A stretch of 64,000 bases of DNA from Rickettsiella endosymbiont of Rhagonycha lignosa (GTDB taxonomy: Bacteria; Pseudomonadota; Gammaproteobacteria; Diplorickettsiales; Diplorickettsiaceae). Below, one piece after another: positions 1-7,781 of the stretch. The notes below the pieces were generated by a model that was not told the origin of the DNA, did not search any database, and worked only from the letters and a program-made list of their open reading frames with translations. Where the stretch lies: contig NZ_OZ035011.1 in assembly GCF_964031165.1 (NCBI RefSeq), forward strand, positions 62,001 through 126,000, written 5' to 3'. The translations under genes were made by a program, and so were the position numbers. Within the stretch, counting starts at the first letter, position 1; every line of letters starts with the position of its first letter.

Positions 1-728
1 GCATTCCAATCTAAATTTAGACTGGTTACAAATTTTTTACTAAGCTCAGGCCAATCAATCTCAGGATAAGCAATCCGATGAGCATTGTAATTGCCAATAG
101 CGCCATTAAATTTACCGTAAATTTTTACTGCAGCGAATATTTTTTCCTGAGCTAATAAGCGTTGAGTAAAATTCGCAAATTCTTTACCCATTGTCGTAGG
201 TACAGCGGGTTGGCCGTGCGTACGACCCAGCATAGGATGTGTGGAGTATTGATGTGAATATTTTTTTAAATAAATTATTAATTGCTGAATTGCAGGGAGT
301 AAATGTTGAGTCCGTACGTCCTTGAGCATTAAAGCATAAGCTAAATTATTAATATCATCAGACGTACAGCCAAAATGTATAAATTCACGGATTGATTCGA
401 ACTCTGGATTTTTAGCTAGTTTTTCTTTTAAAAAATACTCAACGGCTTTAATATCGTGTCGCGTTGTTTTCTCTAATGTTTTAATTCTTTCAGCATCTTC
501 CAAATTAAAATTTTCAATAATATGATTCAATTGTTGCTGAGTTGTTTGAGAAAATGCAGGAATTTCCTTGATACCAGAATGGTTAGCCAGGGCTTCTAGC
601 CAGCGTATCTCAATTAATACTCTAAAATAAAATAAAGCATATTCGCTACATAAGGGACGCAAACTATCGGTTTTATCTGAATAACGACCATCAATAGGAG
701 AAATTGCGGTTAAAGGATTGAGTTGCAC
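1..728 (-). CDS. purB: Adenylosuccinate lyase, 5' part (cut by the window edge)
   Basis: PurB converts SAICAR to AICAR and adenylosuccinate to AMP, releasing fumarate, in cytosolic purine synthesis. About 242 codons lie inside the window and the C-terminal half, including the SSMPHK-type loop, is outside. The reading begins VQLNPLTAISPIDGRY, matching the gammaproteobacterial N-terminus, and continues with GCTSDD, MLGRTHGQPA (a catalytic His region) and GNYNAH. The start is GTG at 728, because no in-frame ATG fits the family N-terminus; a GAGG lies about 8 bases upstream. It follows hpf on the same strand after 20 bases, so the two may be cotranscribed. Family assignment is secure; the start codon is slightly less so. 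Confidence 0.95.
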   Translation of the reverse strand, partial: MQLNPLTAISPIDGRYSDKTDSLRPLCSEYALFYFRVLIEIRWLEALANHSGIKEIPAFSQTTQQQLNHIIENFNLEDAERIKTLEKTTRHDIKAVEYFLKEKLAKNPEFESIREFIHFGCTSDDINNLAYALMLKDVRTQHLLPAIQQLIIYLKKYSHQYSTHPMLGRTHGQPAVPTTMGKEFANFTQRLLAQEKIFAAVKIYGKFNGAIGNYNAHRIAYPEIDWPELSKKFVTSLNLDWN

Positions 729-748
729 AGGGGCCTCGATAAGTTTAT

Positions 749-1084
749 TTAAAGCTCTTCGGATTCCTCTGGACCATATTTTTCTGATCTATCATGTCTT
801 TTTTCTTTAATTTTTTGTTTATGTTTATTAATTTGCTGCTCTATTCTGTCAATTAAATTGTCAATTGCAGAATATAGATTTTCATTTTCAGCACTAGCAT
901 AAAATTCAGTACCATGTGTATGAACTAGCGCTTTAGCGACTTGATCTAAATTTTCAAGACTTAATGTGATATGTATGGCAGTAGTTTTATGAGTTATACG
1001 TTCCAGTCGTTTAAACTTATCTAGTATATATTGTTTTAAAGCGTCCGTAACTTTAATACCATCATCTGTAATAGTAATTTGCAT
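749..1084 (-). CDS. hpf: Ribosome hibernation promoting factor (short HPF/YfiA type)
   Basis: HPF binds the 30S decoding region and promotes inactive 100S ribosome dimers in stationary phase. The 111-residue protein starts MQITITDDGIKVT and carries the ASAENENLYSAID stretch typical of HPF; the Lys/Arg-rich tail from about residue 85 is normal for the family. It is the short form, lacking the C-terminal dimerisation domain of long HPF. A GAGGG sits 8 bases before the ATG. In many gammaproteobacteria hpf follows rpoN downstream of lptB. Here lptB and hpf are 215 bases apart with no rpoN between. A TATAAT-like box at about 1139-1144, read on the minus strand, may be its promoter, but the -35 is poor. 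Confidence 0.93.
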   Translation of the reverse strand: MQITITDDGIKVTDALKQYILDKFKRLERITHKTTAIHITLSLENLDQVAKALVHTHGTEFYASAENENLYSAIDNLIDRIEQQINKHKQKIKEKRHDRSEKYGPEESEEL

Positions 1085-1299
1085 TAGACCCTCTATCTTT
1101 ATAATGTATTGTCTTTGATATTCTAAAATAATTTAGTGATTATACCTTAGGTTGAACAGTAAAGTAGAGCACGATCTATTCCCTAGAGTATTTTTTAACC
1201 CTAAGGGAATTTTTAAAGAAAGGCGGAAATTTAATTTTTTTCATAGGACAATTTGAGTAAAATTTAAACAATTTTTATCTATTTTACACAGATCTATGA

Positions 1300-2025
1300 C
1301 TATAGATCAAATTCATGACCCAAATAGACTTCCCTAACACGTTGATTATTTAATACTTCTTTTGGAGTCCCCACATAGATAGTTTCTCCTTCACTCACTA
1401 TATAAGCACGTTTACAAATCGTAAGAGTTTCTCGAACATTATGATCGGTAATCAAAACTCCGATGCCACGCCGACTAAGATGAATAATCATGCGTTTAAT
1501 ATCAACAACAGAAATGGGATCGATTCCAGCAAAAGGTTCATCTAATAACATGAATTTTGGCTCCATGGCCAAAGCACGGGCAATTTCAACACGACGCCGT
1601 TCCCCACCCGATAAGCTAATTCCTAATGTATCGCGGATATGAGTTATATGGAACTCATGAAGAAGATTTTCGAGATGTTGTTTACGTTGTTCTTTTGAAA
1701 GATCTTTACGTAATTGGAGTATAGCGAGAATATTATCAGCGACAGATAATTTACGAAATATTGAAGGTTCCTGAGGTAAGTAACCGATGCCTGCCTTAGC
1801 ACGAGCATGCATCGGCAAACGAGTAATATTATGATTATCTAATAAAATTTTACCTTGTGCACTTTCAATTAGACCCACAATCAAATAAAAGCTTGTGGTT
1901 TTTCCAGCGCCATTAGGGCCTAACAAACCTACTACTTCTCCGGTTTCTAGTTCTAAAGAAACATTTTTGACAACAACGCGAGAATGGTAGCGTTTAGCCA
2001 AATTGATAGCTTGTAATTTACTCAT
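1300..2025 (-). CDS. lptB: LPS export ABC transporter ATP-binding protein LptB
   Basis: LptB is the cytoplasmic ATPase that powers LptFG to extract lipopolysaccharide from the inner membrane and push it over the LptC-LptA bridge. The 241-residue protein has Walker [10 protein letters not shown] (about residues 36-44), the Q-loop in [10 protein letters not shown], the signature LSGGERRR, Walker B FMLLDEPF and the switch His in ITDHNVRET. Length and motifs match the family. Its start ATG overlaps the lptA stop (ATGA at 2022-2025), so translation is coupled. The partner permease genes lptF and lptG are not in the window. Confidence 0.97.
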   Translation of the reverse strand: MSKLQAINLAKRYHSRVVVKNVSLELETGEVVGLLGPNGAGKTTSFYLIVGLIESAQGKILLDNHNITRLPMHARAKAGIGYLPQEPSIFRKLSVADNILAILQLRKDLSKEQRKQHLENLLHEFHITHIRDTLGISLSGGERRRVEIARALAMEPKFMLLDEPFAGIDPISVVDIKRMIIHLSRRGIGVLITDHNVRETLTICKRAYIVSEGETIYVGTPKEVLNNQRVREVYLGHEFDL

Positions 2026-2579
2026 GAGCGAACAGGTTGCAATGGTGCTATTAGTATTTGAGTATGCCCTTCTTTTGAGATAGGGGAACCAACGGTTTTC
2101 TTTTTAAAATCATAGTTAATTTGGGGGCCTTTGAGATGATTTTGTCCTTGCACAATCTCAGCATTACCCACAGCTTCTAACCAATCTTTCTGTGGATAAT
2201 AATAGATCGTATTTCCAGTAGCAATTAACTTGGGTTGATTAGGAAATATAAGTGCCCGATAGCGTGCTGGATTTCCAATCGCGATTACTTTGGTGACTTG
2301 ACCATTCTGGTCAGAATAACTGGTGGCATAGTCTGCTGTGAGAACTCCGTTCCCTTGAGTCAGCTTAATATGTCCCTGATAGATGCCTAATTTTGTTTCA
2401 TTATTATATGACAAGGTATCAGATTCAAAATAGATAGTTTGTGCTAGATCTTCTGGATTAGCATATACAGGGATAGAAAGAGTACTAATTATGGATATGG
2501 CTAGAAATAATAAATAGCTTTTATTTATTTTAGATGGCTTTTTTTTCAAATGATCTTGAACCAACATCTTAAACCTCAT
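2022..2579 (-). CDS. lptA: LPS transport periplasmic protein LptA
   Basis: LptA is the periplasmic beta-jellyroll bridge protein that carries lipopolysaccharide from LptC to LptD. The 185-residue product has an N-terminal hydrophobic segment (about residues 21-40) with a likely signal peptidase site after PVYA. It is followed by the OstA-like region beginning [24 protein letters not shown], quoted here only as a guide to residues 46 onwards. The basic stretch before the signal is long, so translation might begin at Met5 instead of Met1. The ATGA overlap with the lptC stop (2576-2579) favours Met1. It sits between lptC and lptB with overlaps on both sides, the standard export operon order. Confidence 0.93.
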   Translation of the reverse strand: MRFKMLVQDHLKKKPSKINKSYLLFLAISIISTLSIPVYANPEDLAQTIYFESDTLSYNNETKLGIYQGHIKLTQGNGVLTADYATSYSDQNGQVTKVIAIGNPARYRALIFPNQPKLIATGNTIYYYPQKDWLEAVGNAEIVQGQNHLKGPQINYDFKKKTVGSPISKEGHTQILIAPLQPVRS

Positions 2580-3148
2580 TTACTTTTTGCAGGTTTGAGT
2601 TGCCCCTTTACTTGAGATAACAGTCGAATCGTTTTCCTATTAAAATTAGCGTGTAATCCTACAGCGTGTATCTCTTGATTTATCTGCGTTATTACGACTG
2701 GGGCGGACGTGTCAGCCGTTTTTTCTTTTAGATGAATATCTAAAGTGGATGTCGTTAGGGTTGAGACAGTTTTATTAGCGGGTCCTTGTTTTTGTTCAAG
2801 TTTGACATTATCCCAAAGCTGTAGAAGATCTTTACTTTCTTTCAGTTTGCCATAAAGAGATGAAAGTTGCCATGACTCTTTATTTTTTAAAAATAAAGTG
2901 AAAATAGGTGTGGTGAGAGAAATAATTCCGTCTAAGGGATAATGGATTGATAAAGGGGTGTTTAATTGATCATAAAGGTTCCCTGATTTATCAATATGGT
3001 AGACTATAACTTTTGTTGCGTAGGCGTCAGGTTGGTTTCCAGTAATAGCCGAGTTAACAGGTCTAGTTAGCTGTAACCATGTATACCATGTGCCTAATAA
3101 AATTAAAAAAATAAGAATAAGATTAATCAATAGCGTTTTAGAAAACAT
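2576..3148 (-). CDS. lptC: LPS export protein LptC
   Basis: LptC is a bitopic inner-membrane protein that receives lipopolysaccharide from LptBFG and passes it to LptA. The 190-residue protein has one N-terminal membrane segment (about residues 7-25, LLINLILIFLILLGTWYTW) and a periplasmic beta-rich domain (DUF1239/LptC). Sequence conservation in this family is low; the assignment rests on the single-TM architecture, length and position directly upstream of lptA. No strong Shine-Dalgarno is visible. The gene normally found upstream, kdsC (KDO-8-phosphate phosphatase), is absent: only 173 bases separate lptC from kdsD. Confidence 0.88.
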   Translation of the reverse strand: MFSKTLLINLILIFLILLGTWYTWLQLTRPVNSAITGNQPDAYATKVIVYHIDKSGNLYDQLNTPLSIHYPLDGIISLTTPIFTLFLKNKESWQLSSLYGKLKESKDLLQLWDNVKLEQKQGPANKTVSTLTTSTLDIHLKEKTADTSAPVVITQINQEIHAVGLHANFNRKTIRLLSQVKGQLKPAKSK

Positions 3149-3321
3149 ACTATTATATGGCTAGTTTAAATGGTTTAATTTATGTGTTTTTAATCATTAC
3201 GAGCATCTGATCACGGCAATCCAGCAAAAAGCTTAATTTTTCCTGATACCACCCCTTACCTAACGTTCGGTCTGGTCATGACGGGCTCATTAATTTTTTT
3301 TGTTCTGTGCTAAGAAATATT

Positions 3322-4293
3322 TTAAGTAATTCTCTGGCTCAGAATATCATGAATATGCACAACGCCGAGAGGTTTTTTATCTTCATTTACAATAATTAAA
3401 GTAGTTATCTTGCTAGCTTCCATTATTCGCAAAGCTTCGGCCGCTAACCTATCTTTACTTATTGTTTTACAATTAGAGGTCATTACTTGATCGACCGGAG
3501 TACTCTGAAGATTTAATCCTTGATCTATTGCTCGCCTAAGATCGCCATCAGTAAAAATACCTAAGAGACGTTGATTTTTGTCAGTAACTATGGCCATTCC
3601 CAGTCTTTTCTGTGAAACTTCAAATAGAGTCTGAACTAAAGGAGTTCCAGATTTTACGTTTGGAATAGCTGCTCCGGTGTGCATTATATCAGCTACTTTT
3701 AATAATAAACGCCGACCCAGTTGCCCTTTTGGATGAACCTTAGCAAAATCATCACTACTAAAACCACGCATATCAAGCAGTGATATTGCGATGGCATCAC
3801 CCAAAACTAACGCTGCTGTACTGCTCGAGGTTGGAGCTAAGCCTAAAGGGCAGGCTTCTTGCTCTATAGGGATATGCACAGTGACGGTTGCTTGTTGTGC
3901 TAAAGTAGATTGAACATTCCCAGTTATAAGTATAAAAGGAATATTGAGCAGTTTGAGTGTAGGAAGAATAGTAATGAGCTCGTCTGTTTCTCCTGAATGT
4001 GAAATAGCAAGGACCACATCTTTGGAATTAATCATGCCAAGATCACCATGATTCGCCTCAGCTGCATGAATAAAAAAGGCGGGACTTCCTGTACTGGCTA
4101 AAGTAGCTGCGATTTTATTACCAATATGGCCTGATTTACCTATCCCAATGACAACGATATGGCCTTGGCAATTTAAAAGGAATTCACACGCTTGTTCAAA
4201 ATTCGAGTCAATTTGGTTTAATAAACTCAAAATGGTTTTTCCTTCTGTTTCAATTACTTTTCGAGCAGACTCGGAAAATTTTTTAGTATGCAT
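3322..4293 (-). CDS. kdsD: D-arabinose 5-phosphate isomerase
   Basis: KdsD interconverts ribulose 5-phosphate and arabinose 5-phosphate, the first committed step toward the KDO sugar of the lipopolysaccharide core. The 323-residue protein has a SIS domain (about residues 35-180; GIGKSGHIGNKIA, STGSPAFF, ISHSGETDE), the catalytic-region PLGLAPTSSSTA, and two CBS domains (about 205-323, including IFTDGDLRRAI). This matches the full-length KdsD/GutQ architecture. Linkage to lptCAB favours KdsD over GutQ. kdsC is missing between it and lptC. Confidence 0.95.
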   Translation of the reverse strand: MHTKKFSESARKVIETEGKTILSLLNQIDSNFEQACEFLLNCQGHIVVIGIGKSGHIGNKIAATLASTGSPAFFIHAAEANHGDLGMINSKDVVLAISHSGETDELITILPTLKLLNIPFILITGNVQSTLAQQATVTVHIPIEQEACPLGLAPTSSSTAALVLGDAIAISLLDMRGFSSDDFAKVHPKGQLGRRLLLKVADIMHTGAAIPNVKSGTPLVQTLFEVSQKRLGMAIVTDKNQRLLGIFTDGDLRRAIDQGLNLQSTPVDQVMTSNCKTISKDRLAAEALRIMEASKITTLIIVNEDKKPLGVVHIHDILSQRIT

Positions 4294-4519
4294 CAGTTTT
4301 AACCATAGAGAAAATTAGAGTAGACCACTTGCGTAACCTGCATAATAGACTTGATTTCATCGTTAAACGCTAATTTACTGCCTTCATTTACTCATGTAAA
4401 TTCCGGTCCTCGATTTATCGTTTGCCCTGAACTCAAGCTCATCACTGAGTTATACAAATTGCTTAATAAATTAAATTAAATTATCATTTAAATTTTGCTT
4501 AATGTTATATTTTATTGAC

Positions 4520-5833
4520 TTAATTCGGATTCTCTAAGCTTAGCATCCCTGTATTGTTCGCATAAGCAAAGAGCTCTGCGTAACGACCCCAATCAATCAC
4601 AGTACGCAGAACACGTTCAGCTTCTTTTTCGCTCAAATAATCTTCTAATTCATTCAAGAAACGTTCTCGAGACGCACGTTGACCGGTTGTGCGTCTTTCT
4701 TCTAGAACTTGCCGTATATGCTTTGCTAAGGGCACATAACGTAATAAATGAGCAGCAAAGATTTTTTTCCGCTCTAAGATATCAGCATTTGCAAATAATT
4801 TTCCAGCTTCGGTTAGGATTAATTCTCCATTATTGACATGAGCAAAACCTAAAATATCTAATACTTCGGTTAATGGGAATAAATCATCGACATCTAAATG
4901 AAGTGATTCAGTAAGCTCAGGTAAACTAATATGTCCTTGGTATTCAGATTGATCTAAAGTTTCAAGTAAACCTGTTAATTCAGAAATATCAGCATCAGGA
5001 AGACGATAACCTATATCGGTGATGCGAGGTAACTGTTCTTTAAGTAACAATTTTTTACGTTCGTCCATTTGACGGGTAATTAAGGAATATATTTGATCGA
5101 CATATTTTCGAAATTCAGGGTTTTGCTCATTTCGTGGATAAGGTAAATCAATGATCAATTCTGCTCGTATGCTGCCAGGATCGCTATCAAATACGATGAC
5201 ACGATTTGCGAGCAAAACAGCTTCTTCAATATTGTGTGTTACAAATAAAATTCCCCGAGTCCCTGTTTGTTTTGCTTCCCATAAATCAAGCAGATCGCTT
5301 TTAAGATTATCAGCCGTGAGCACATCCAAGGCTGAAAAGGGTTCATCCATTAATAAAACATCTGGATTAATGACAAGCGCACGTGCAAAACCTACACGTT
5401 GGCGCATTCCACCGGATAATTCTTTTGGATAAGCAGATTCGAATCCATCGAGGCCGATAATATCGATAGCTTTTAAAGCTCGAGTTCTGCGTTCATCACG
5501 AGGGACTCGCAAGGCTTCGAGACCTAATTCAACATTTTCTAAAACGGTTAACCAGGGTAAGAGAGCAAAGTTTTGGAAAACCATCGCCATGCCTTGTACA
5601 GGTCCATTTACAACTTTTTCTCGATAAGTTACTGTACCACTGCTCGGCTCAGAGAGACCAGAAATGATGCGTAATAGTGTAGATTTTCCTGAGCCTGATT
5701 TACCTAGTAGTGCAACAATCTCATCTTCATAAAGTTGGAAATTAACTTTATCTAGTACTAATAATTCTTGTTGTTCAGCTTTTTTAAAGGATTTACTGAT
5801 ATCTTTTACAGTAAAAATGGGTTTCTTATTCAT
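4520..5833 (-). CDS. NitT/TauT-type ABC transporter ATPase with AAA-associated C-terminal domain
   Basis: This is the ATPase of an importer in the nitrate/sulfonate/taurine class. The N-terminal half (about residues 5-260) is a complete ATPase: Walker A GKSGSGKST, Q-loop VFQNFALLPW, signature LSGGMRQRV, Walker B VLLMDEPFSALD and switch His VTHNIEEA. The remaining 150 or so residues match the AAA-associated C-terminal domain (PF09821 type) of a subset of these transporters. A longer frame reaches 5893, but ATG at 5833 has GGAGG correctly placed and avoids overlapping the permease stop at 5845, so the protein is 437 residues. Substrate is unknown; no substrate-binding protein gene is nearby. 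Confidence 0.9.
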   Translation of the reverse strand: MNKKPIFTVKDISKSFKKAEQQELLVLDKVNFQLYEDEIVALLGKSGSGKSTLLRIISGLSEPSSGTVTYREKVVNGPVQGMAMVFQNFALLPWLTVLENVELGLEALRVPRDERRTRALKAIDIIGLDGFESAYPKELSGGMRQRVGFARALVINPDVLLMDEPFSALDVLTADNLKSDLLDLWEAKQTGTRGILFVTHNIEEAVLLANRVIVFDSDPGSIRAELIIDLPYPRNEQNPEFRKYVDQIYSLITRQMDERKKLLLKEQLPRITDIGYRLPDADISELTGLLETLDQSEYQGHISLPELTESLHLDVDDLFPLTEVLDILGFAHVNNGELILTEAGKLFANADILERKKIFAAHLLRYVPLAKHIRQVLEERRTTGQRASRERFLNELEDYLSEKEAERVLRTVIDWGRYAELFAYANNTGMLSLENPN

Positions 5834-5844
5834 GTTATTCCCTC

Positions 5845-7581
5845 CTAGTCCAATCGATAACGTGACTGAGCTAAATTGTATAATGGACGCCAAACTAAAT
5901 GATTCATAACTAAAACAAACACACTCATCATTGCCATTCCGAGCGCCACTCTTGGAAAATCACCCGCATCAGTCGATTTTGCAATATAAGCGCCTAGTCC
6001 AGTTGCGGTGAGTGTAGTAGAACCCCAACTGATTACTTCGGTTAAGATAGTCATATTCCAACCTCCGCCAATCGCTGTAATGGTACCTGTTATCCAATGA
6101 GGAAAAATTCCAGGTAAAACTAAACGATGCCACCATTGCCAACCTTTAACACCAAAGTTGCTGATTGCTTCTTTTAAATCTTCTGGTAGAGCGGCTGTGC
6201 CAGCGATAATATTAAATAAAATGTACCATTGTGTGCCTAGCAACAATAATGGTGTGGACCATATCTCGATATTTAAGTGGTATCTTAAGATTAAAATAAC
6301 CGCAACAGGGAATAAGACGTTTGCTGGAAATGCTGCTAAAAATTGTGCAATAGGTTGTACCCATTCCGCAATACGACGATTTAATCCTATGAAAACTCCA
6401 ATAGGGATCCAAATGATACTAGCTATTAAAATAATGGTAATGATTCTTAATGCTGTTACACAACCTAAAAATAGTACATGAATTATTTCATGTAATGAAA
6501 GATGCTTTAAAATAAAGTGTAATAATAGCCAAAGTGATATAGACACCATAAGTGTAATACAGCTATACCAAATAATTTCGATCGATTTATTAGGACTAGT
6601 TTTTTTGAATATAGCTTTCTTTTTTATATCCTTTGAAAAAGAAATATTGACGATGGCATCACCTAATTTCCCAAAAAAACGACCTAAGTATTTTAATATA
6701 TAGGTTTGTTGTAAGAGTATATTAATCCATGAACGAGATACATATTCTTGACTAACTTGCTCAAATGTAAATTTTTTTGACCAATTTAATAAAGGTCTGA
6801 AAAGGAGTTGGTCATAAAGTAAAATGACAATGAGCATAGTCAAAATAGTGTAAATCACACCTGAAATGCTGGCTTGACTGATAGCAAGTCCTAGATAAGA
6901 ACCAACACCAGGTAATACGATAGTTTGATTATTGACAGAAATACTTTCCGATGCAATTAGGAAAATCCAGCTGCCTGACATAGACATCATCATATTCCAT
7001 AATAACCCGGGCATACTAAAAGGAACGTCAAGACGCCAAAAACGTTGCCAGGCAGATAAATGAAACATATCAGCAGCTTCTTTCAATTCAGTAGGTACCG
7101 AGCGTAGGCTTTGATAGAAGCTGAGTGTGATATTCCAAACTTGAGCAGTAAAAACTGCAAAAATAGCCGCAGCTTCAGGACCAAGTCTACTTCCATGAAA
7201 TAAAGCGATAAACCCTACTATGGTAATAGATAACAGACCAATAACAGGGACAGACTGTAAGATATCAATGCAAGGGATGATAATGCTAGCGGCGCGTTTA
7301 CTTTTAGCGGCTAGAGTTCCCACAGTAAAGGTGAATAATAAAGAAAATGCCATGGCCGTAAACAAACGTAAAACGGTAAACAAGGCATATTTAGGTAGTT
7401 GATGAGGATCTAAGGATAGTGCTAAGGTTTGACCGACTTGATAAGGAGCTGACATTTGTTTGCCTGCCCAAACAAATGCAGCAAGCATCCCTAACACAAA
7501 AATAAAGGCAATTAAATCCCAACCATTTGGAAGGATTTTGAAGGAATTTCTAAAAGAAAATCGATTGTAGAAAGTTGACAT
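5845..7581 (-). CDS. ABC transporter permease with two fused permease domains
   Basis: This is the membrane partner of the ATPase at 4520-5833. The 578-residue protein contains two BPD_transp_1 (MetI-like) units in one chain. The first spans about residues 60-260, with its EAA loop near ELKEAADMFHLSAWQRFW. The second spans about 350-575, with its EAA loop near DLKEAISNFGVKGWQWW. About 12 membrane segments are expected, so one polypeptide can supply both halves of the channel. The start ATG at 7581 is preceded by GGGGGTGG, which lies partly inside a hairpin. The substrate cannot be told from sequence. Confidence 0.88.
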   Translation of the reverse strand: MSTFYNRFSFRNSFKILPNGWDLIAFIFVLGMLAAFVWAGKQMSAPYQVGQTLALSLDPHQLPKYALFTVLRLFTAMAFSLLFTFTVGTLAAKSKRAASIIIPCIDILQSVPVIGLLSITIVGFIALFHGSRLGPEAAAIFAVFTAQVWNITLSFYQSLRSVPTELKEAADMFHLSAWQRFWRLDVPFSMPGLLWNMMMSMSGSWIFLIASESISVNNQTIVLPGVGSYLGLAISQASISGVIYTILTMLIVILLYDQLLFRPLLNWSKKFTFEQVSQEYVSRSWINILLQQTYILKYLGRFFGKLGDAIVNISFSKDIKKKAIFKKTSPNKSIEIIWYSCITLMVSISLWLLLHFILKHLSLHEIIHVLFLGCVTALRIITIILIASIIWIPIGVFIGLNRRIAEWVQPIAQFLAAFPANVLFPVAVILILRYHLNIEIWSTPLLLLGTQWYILFNIIAGTAALPEDLKEAISNFGVKGWQWWHRLVLPGIFPHWITGTITAIGGGWNMTILTEVISWGSTTLTATGLGAYIAKSTDAGDFPRVALGMAMMSVFVLVMNHLVWRPLYNLAQSRYRLD

Positions 7582-7587
7582 GGACCA

Positions 7588-7606
7588 CCCCCACTAAGTT
7601 TGGGGG
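7588..7606 (-). promoter_or_regulatory. Hairpin overlapping the ribosome binding site of the ABC permease
   Basis: On the minus strand the mRNA reads CCCCCA, a 7-base loop, then TGGGGG followed by TGGTCC and the ATG. The 3' arm contains part of the Shine-Dalgarno, so the 6-bp GC-rich stem could mask ribosome access. This could be translational control or chance. It adjoins the two GGGGAGG repeats upstream. Confidence 0.4.
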
Positions 7607-7722
7607 AGGTAGATATTTGACCCCACTAGCTTATACTCTTCGCGTTGGAATTTTGGCTGTCTTATAGCTAAAAAAAACACATAGTGAATAAGTCAAACTA
7701 GGGGAGGCATATATTTACCCCC
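7602..7722. repeat. Pair of direct repeats, GGGGAGGYAKATATTTRMCCCC
   Basis: Two copies of a 22-24 base unit lie in direct orientation at 7602-7625 and 7701-7722. Each has GGGG at one end and CCCC at the other, so each can itself fold into a hairpin. They flank an AT-rich spacer that also holds a copy of the TATACTC dispersed repeat. No protein is encoded. Their place just upstream of the transporter operon suggests leader control or a small inserted element. Confidence 0.5.
7632..7670 (+). repeat. Partial copy of the TATACTC dispersed repeat (copy 1)
   Basis: TATACTCTTCGCGTTGG at 7632 followed by AATTTTGGCTGTC matches one end of the elements at 28876, 37760, 42822 and 52983. Only about 40 bases are recognisable, so this is a decayed or truncated copy. 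Confidence 0.45.
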
Positions 7723-7781
7723 TGAAATTTAACGGGAGCCTAGTTATATTTTTTTATTTTGTCAATAGCTAAATTAAACAT

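Noticed and set aside
1178..1210. Rho-independent terminator on the plus strand (ATTCCCT/AGGGAAT followed by T)
   Set aside because: No plus-strand gene lies upstream, and on the minus strand no T-run follows; mentioned only as a hairpin.
3149..3321. Remnant of kdsC between lptC and kdsD
   Set aside because: Only 173 bases with stops in all frames and no recognisable HAD phosphatase motif, so no pseudogene is called.
4294..4519. Another copy of the dispersed repeat between kdsD and the ABC ATPase
   Set aside because: It shares only ATTTATCGTTT with the region near 53085 and lacks the TATACTC ends.
6158..6481. Plus-strand open frames within the ABC permease gene
   Set aside because: Antisense shadows of a membrane protein gene, with no start signals or domain similarity.
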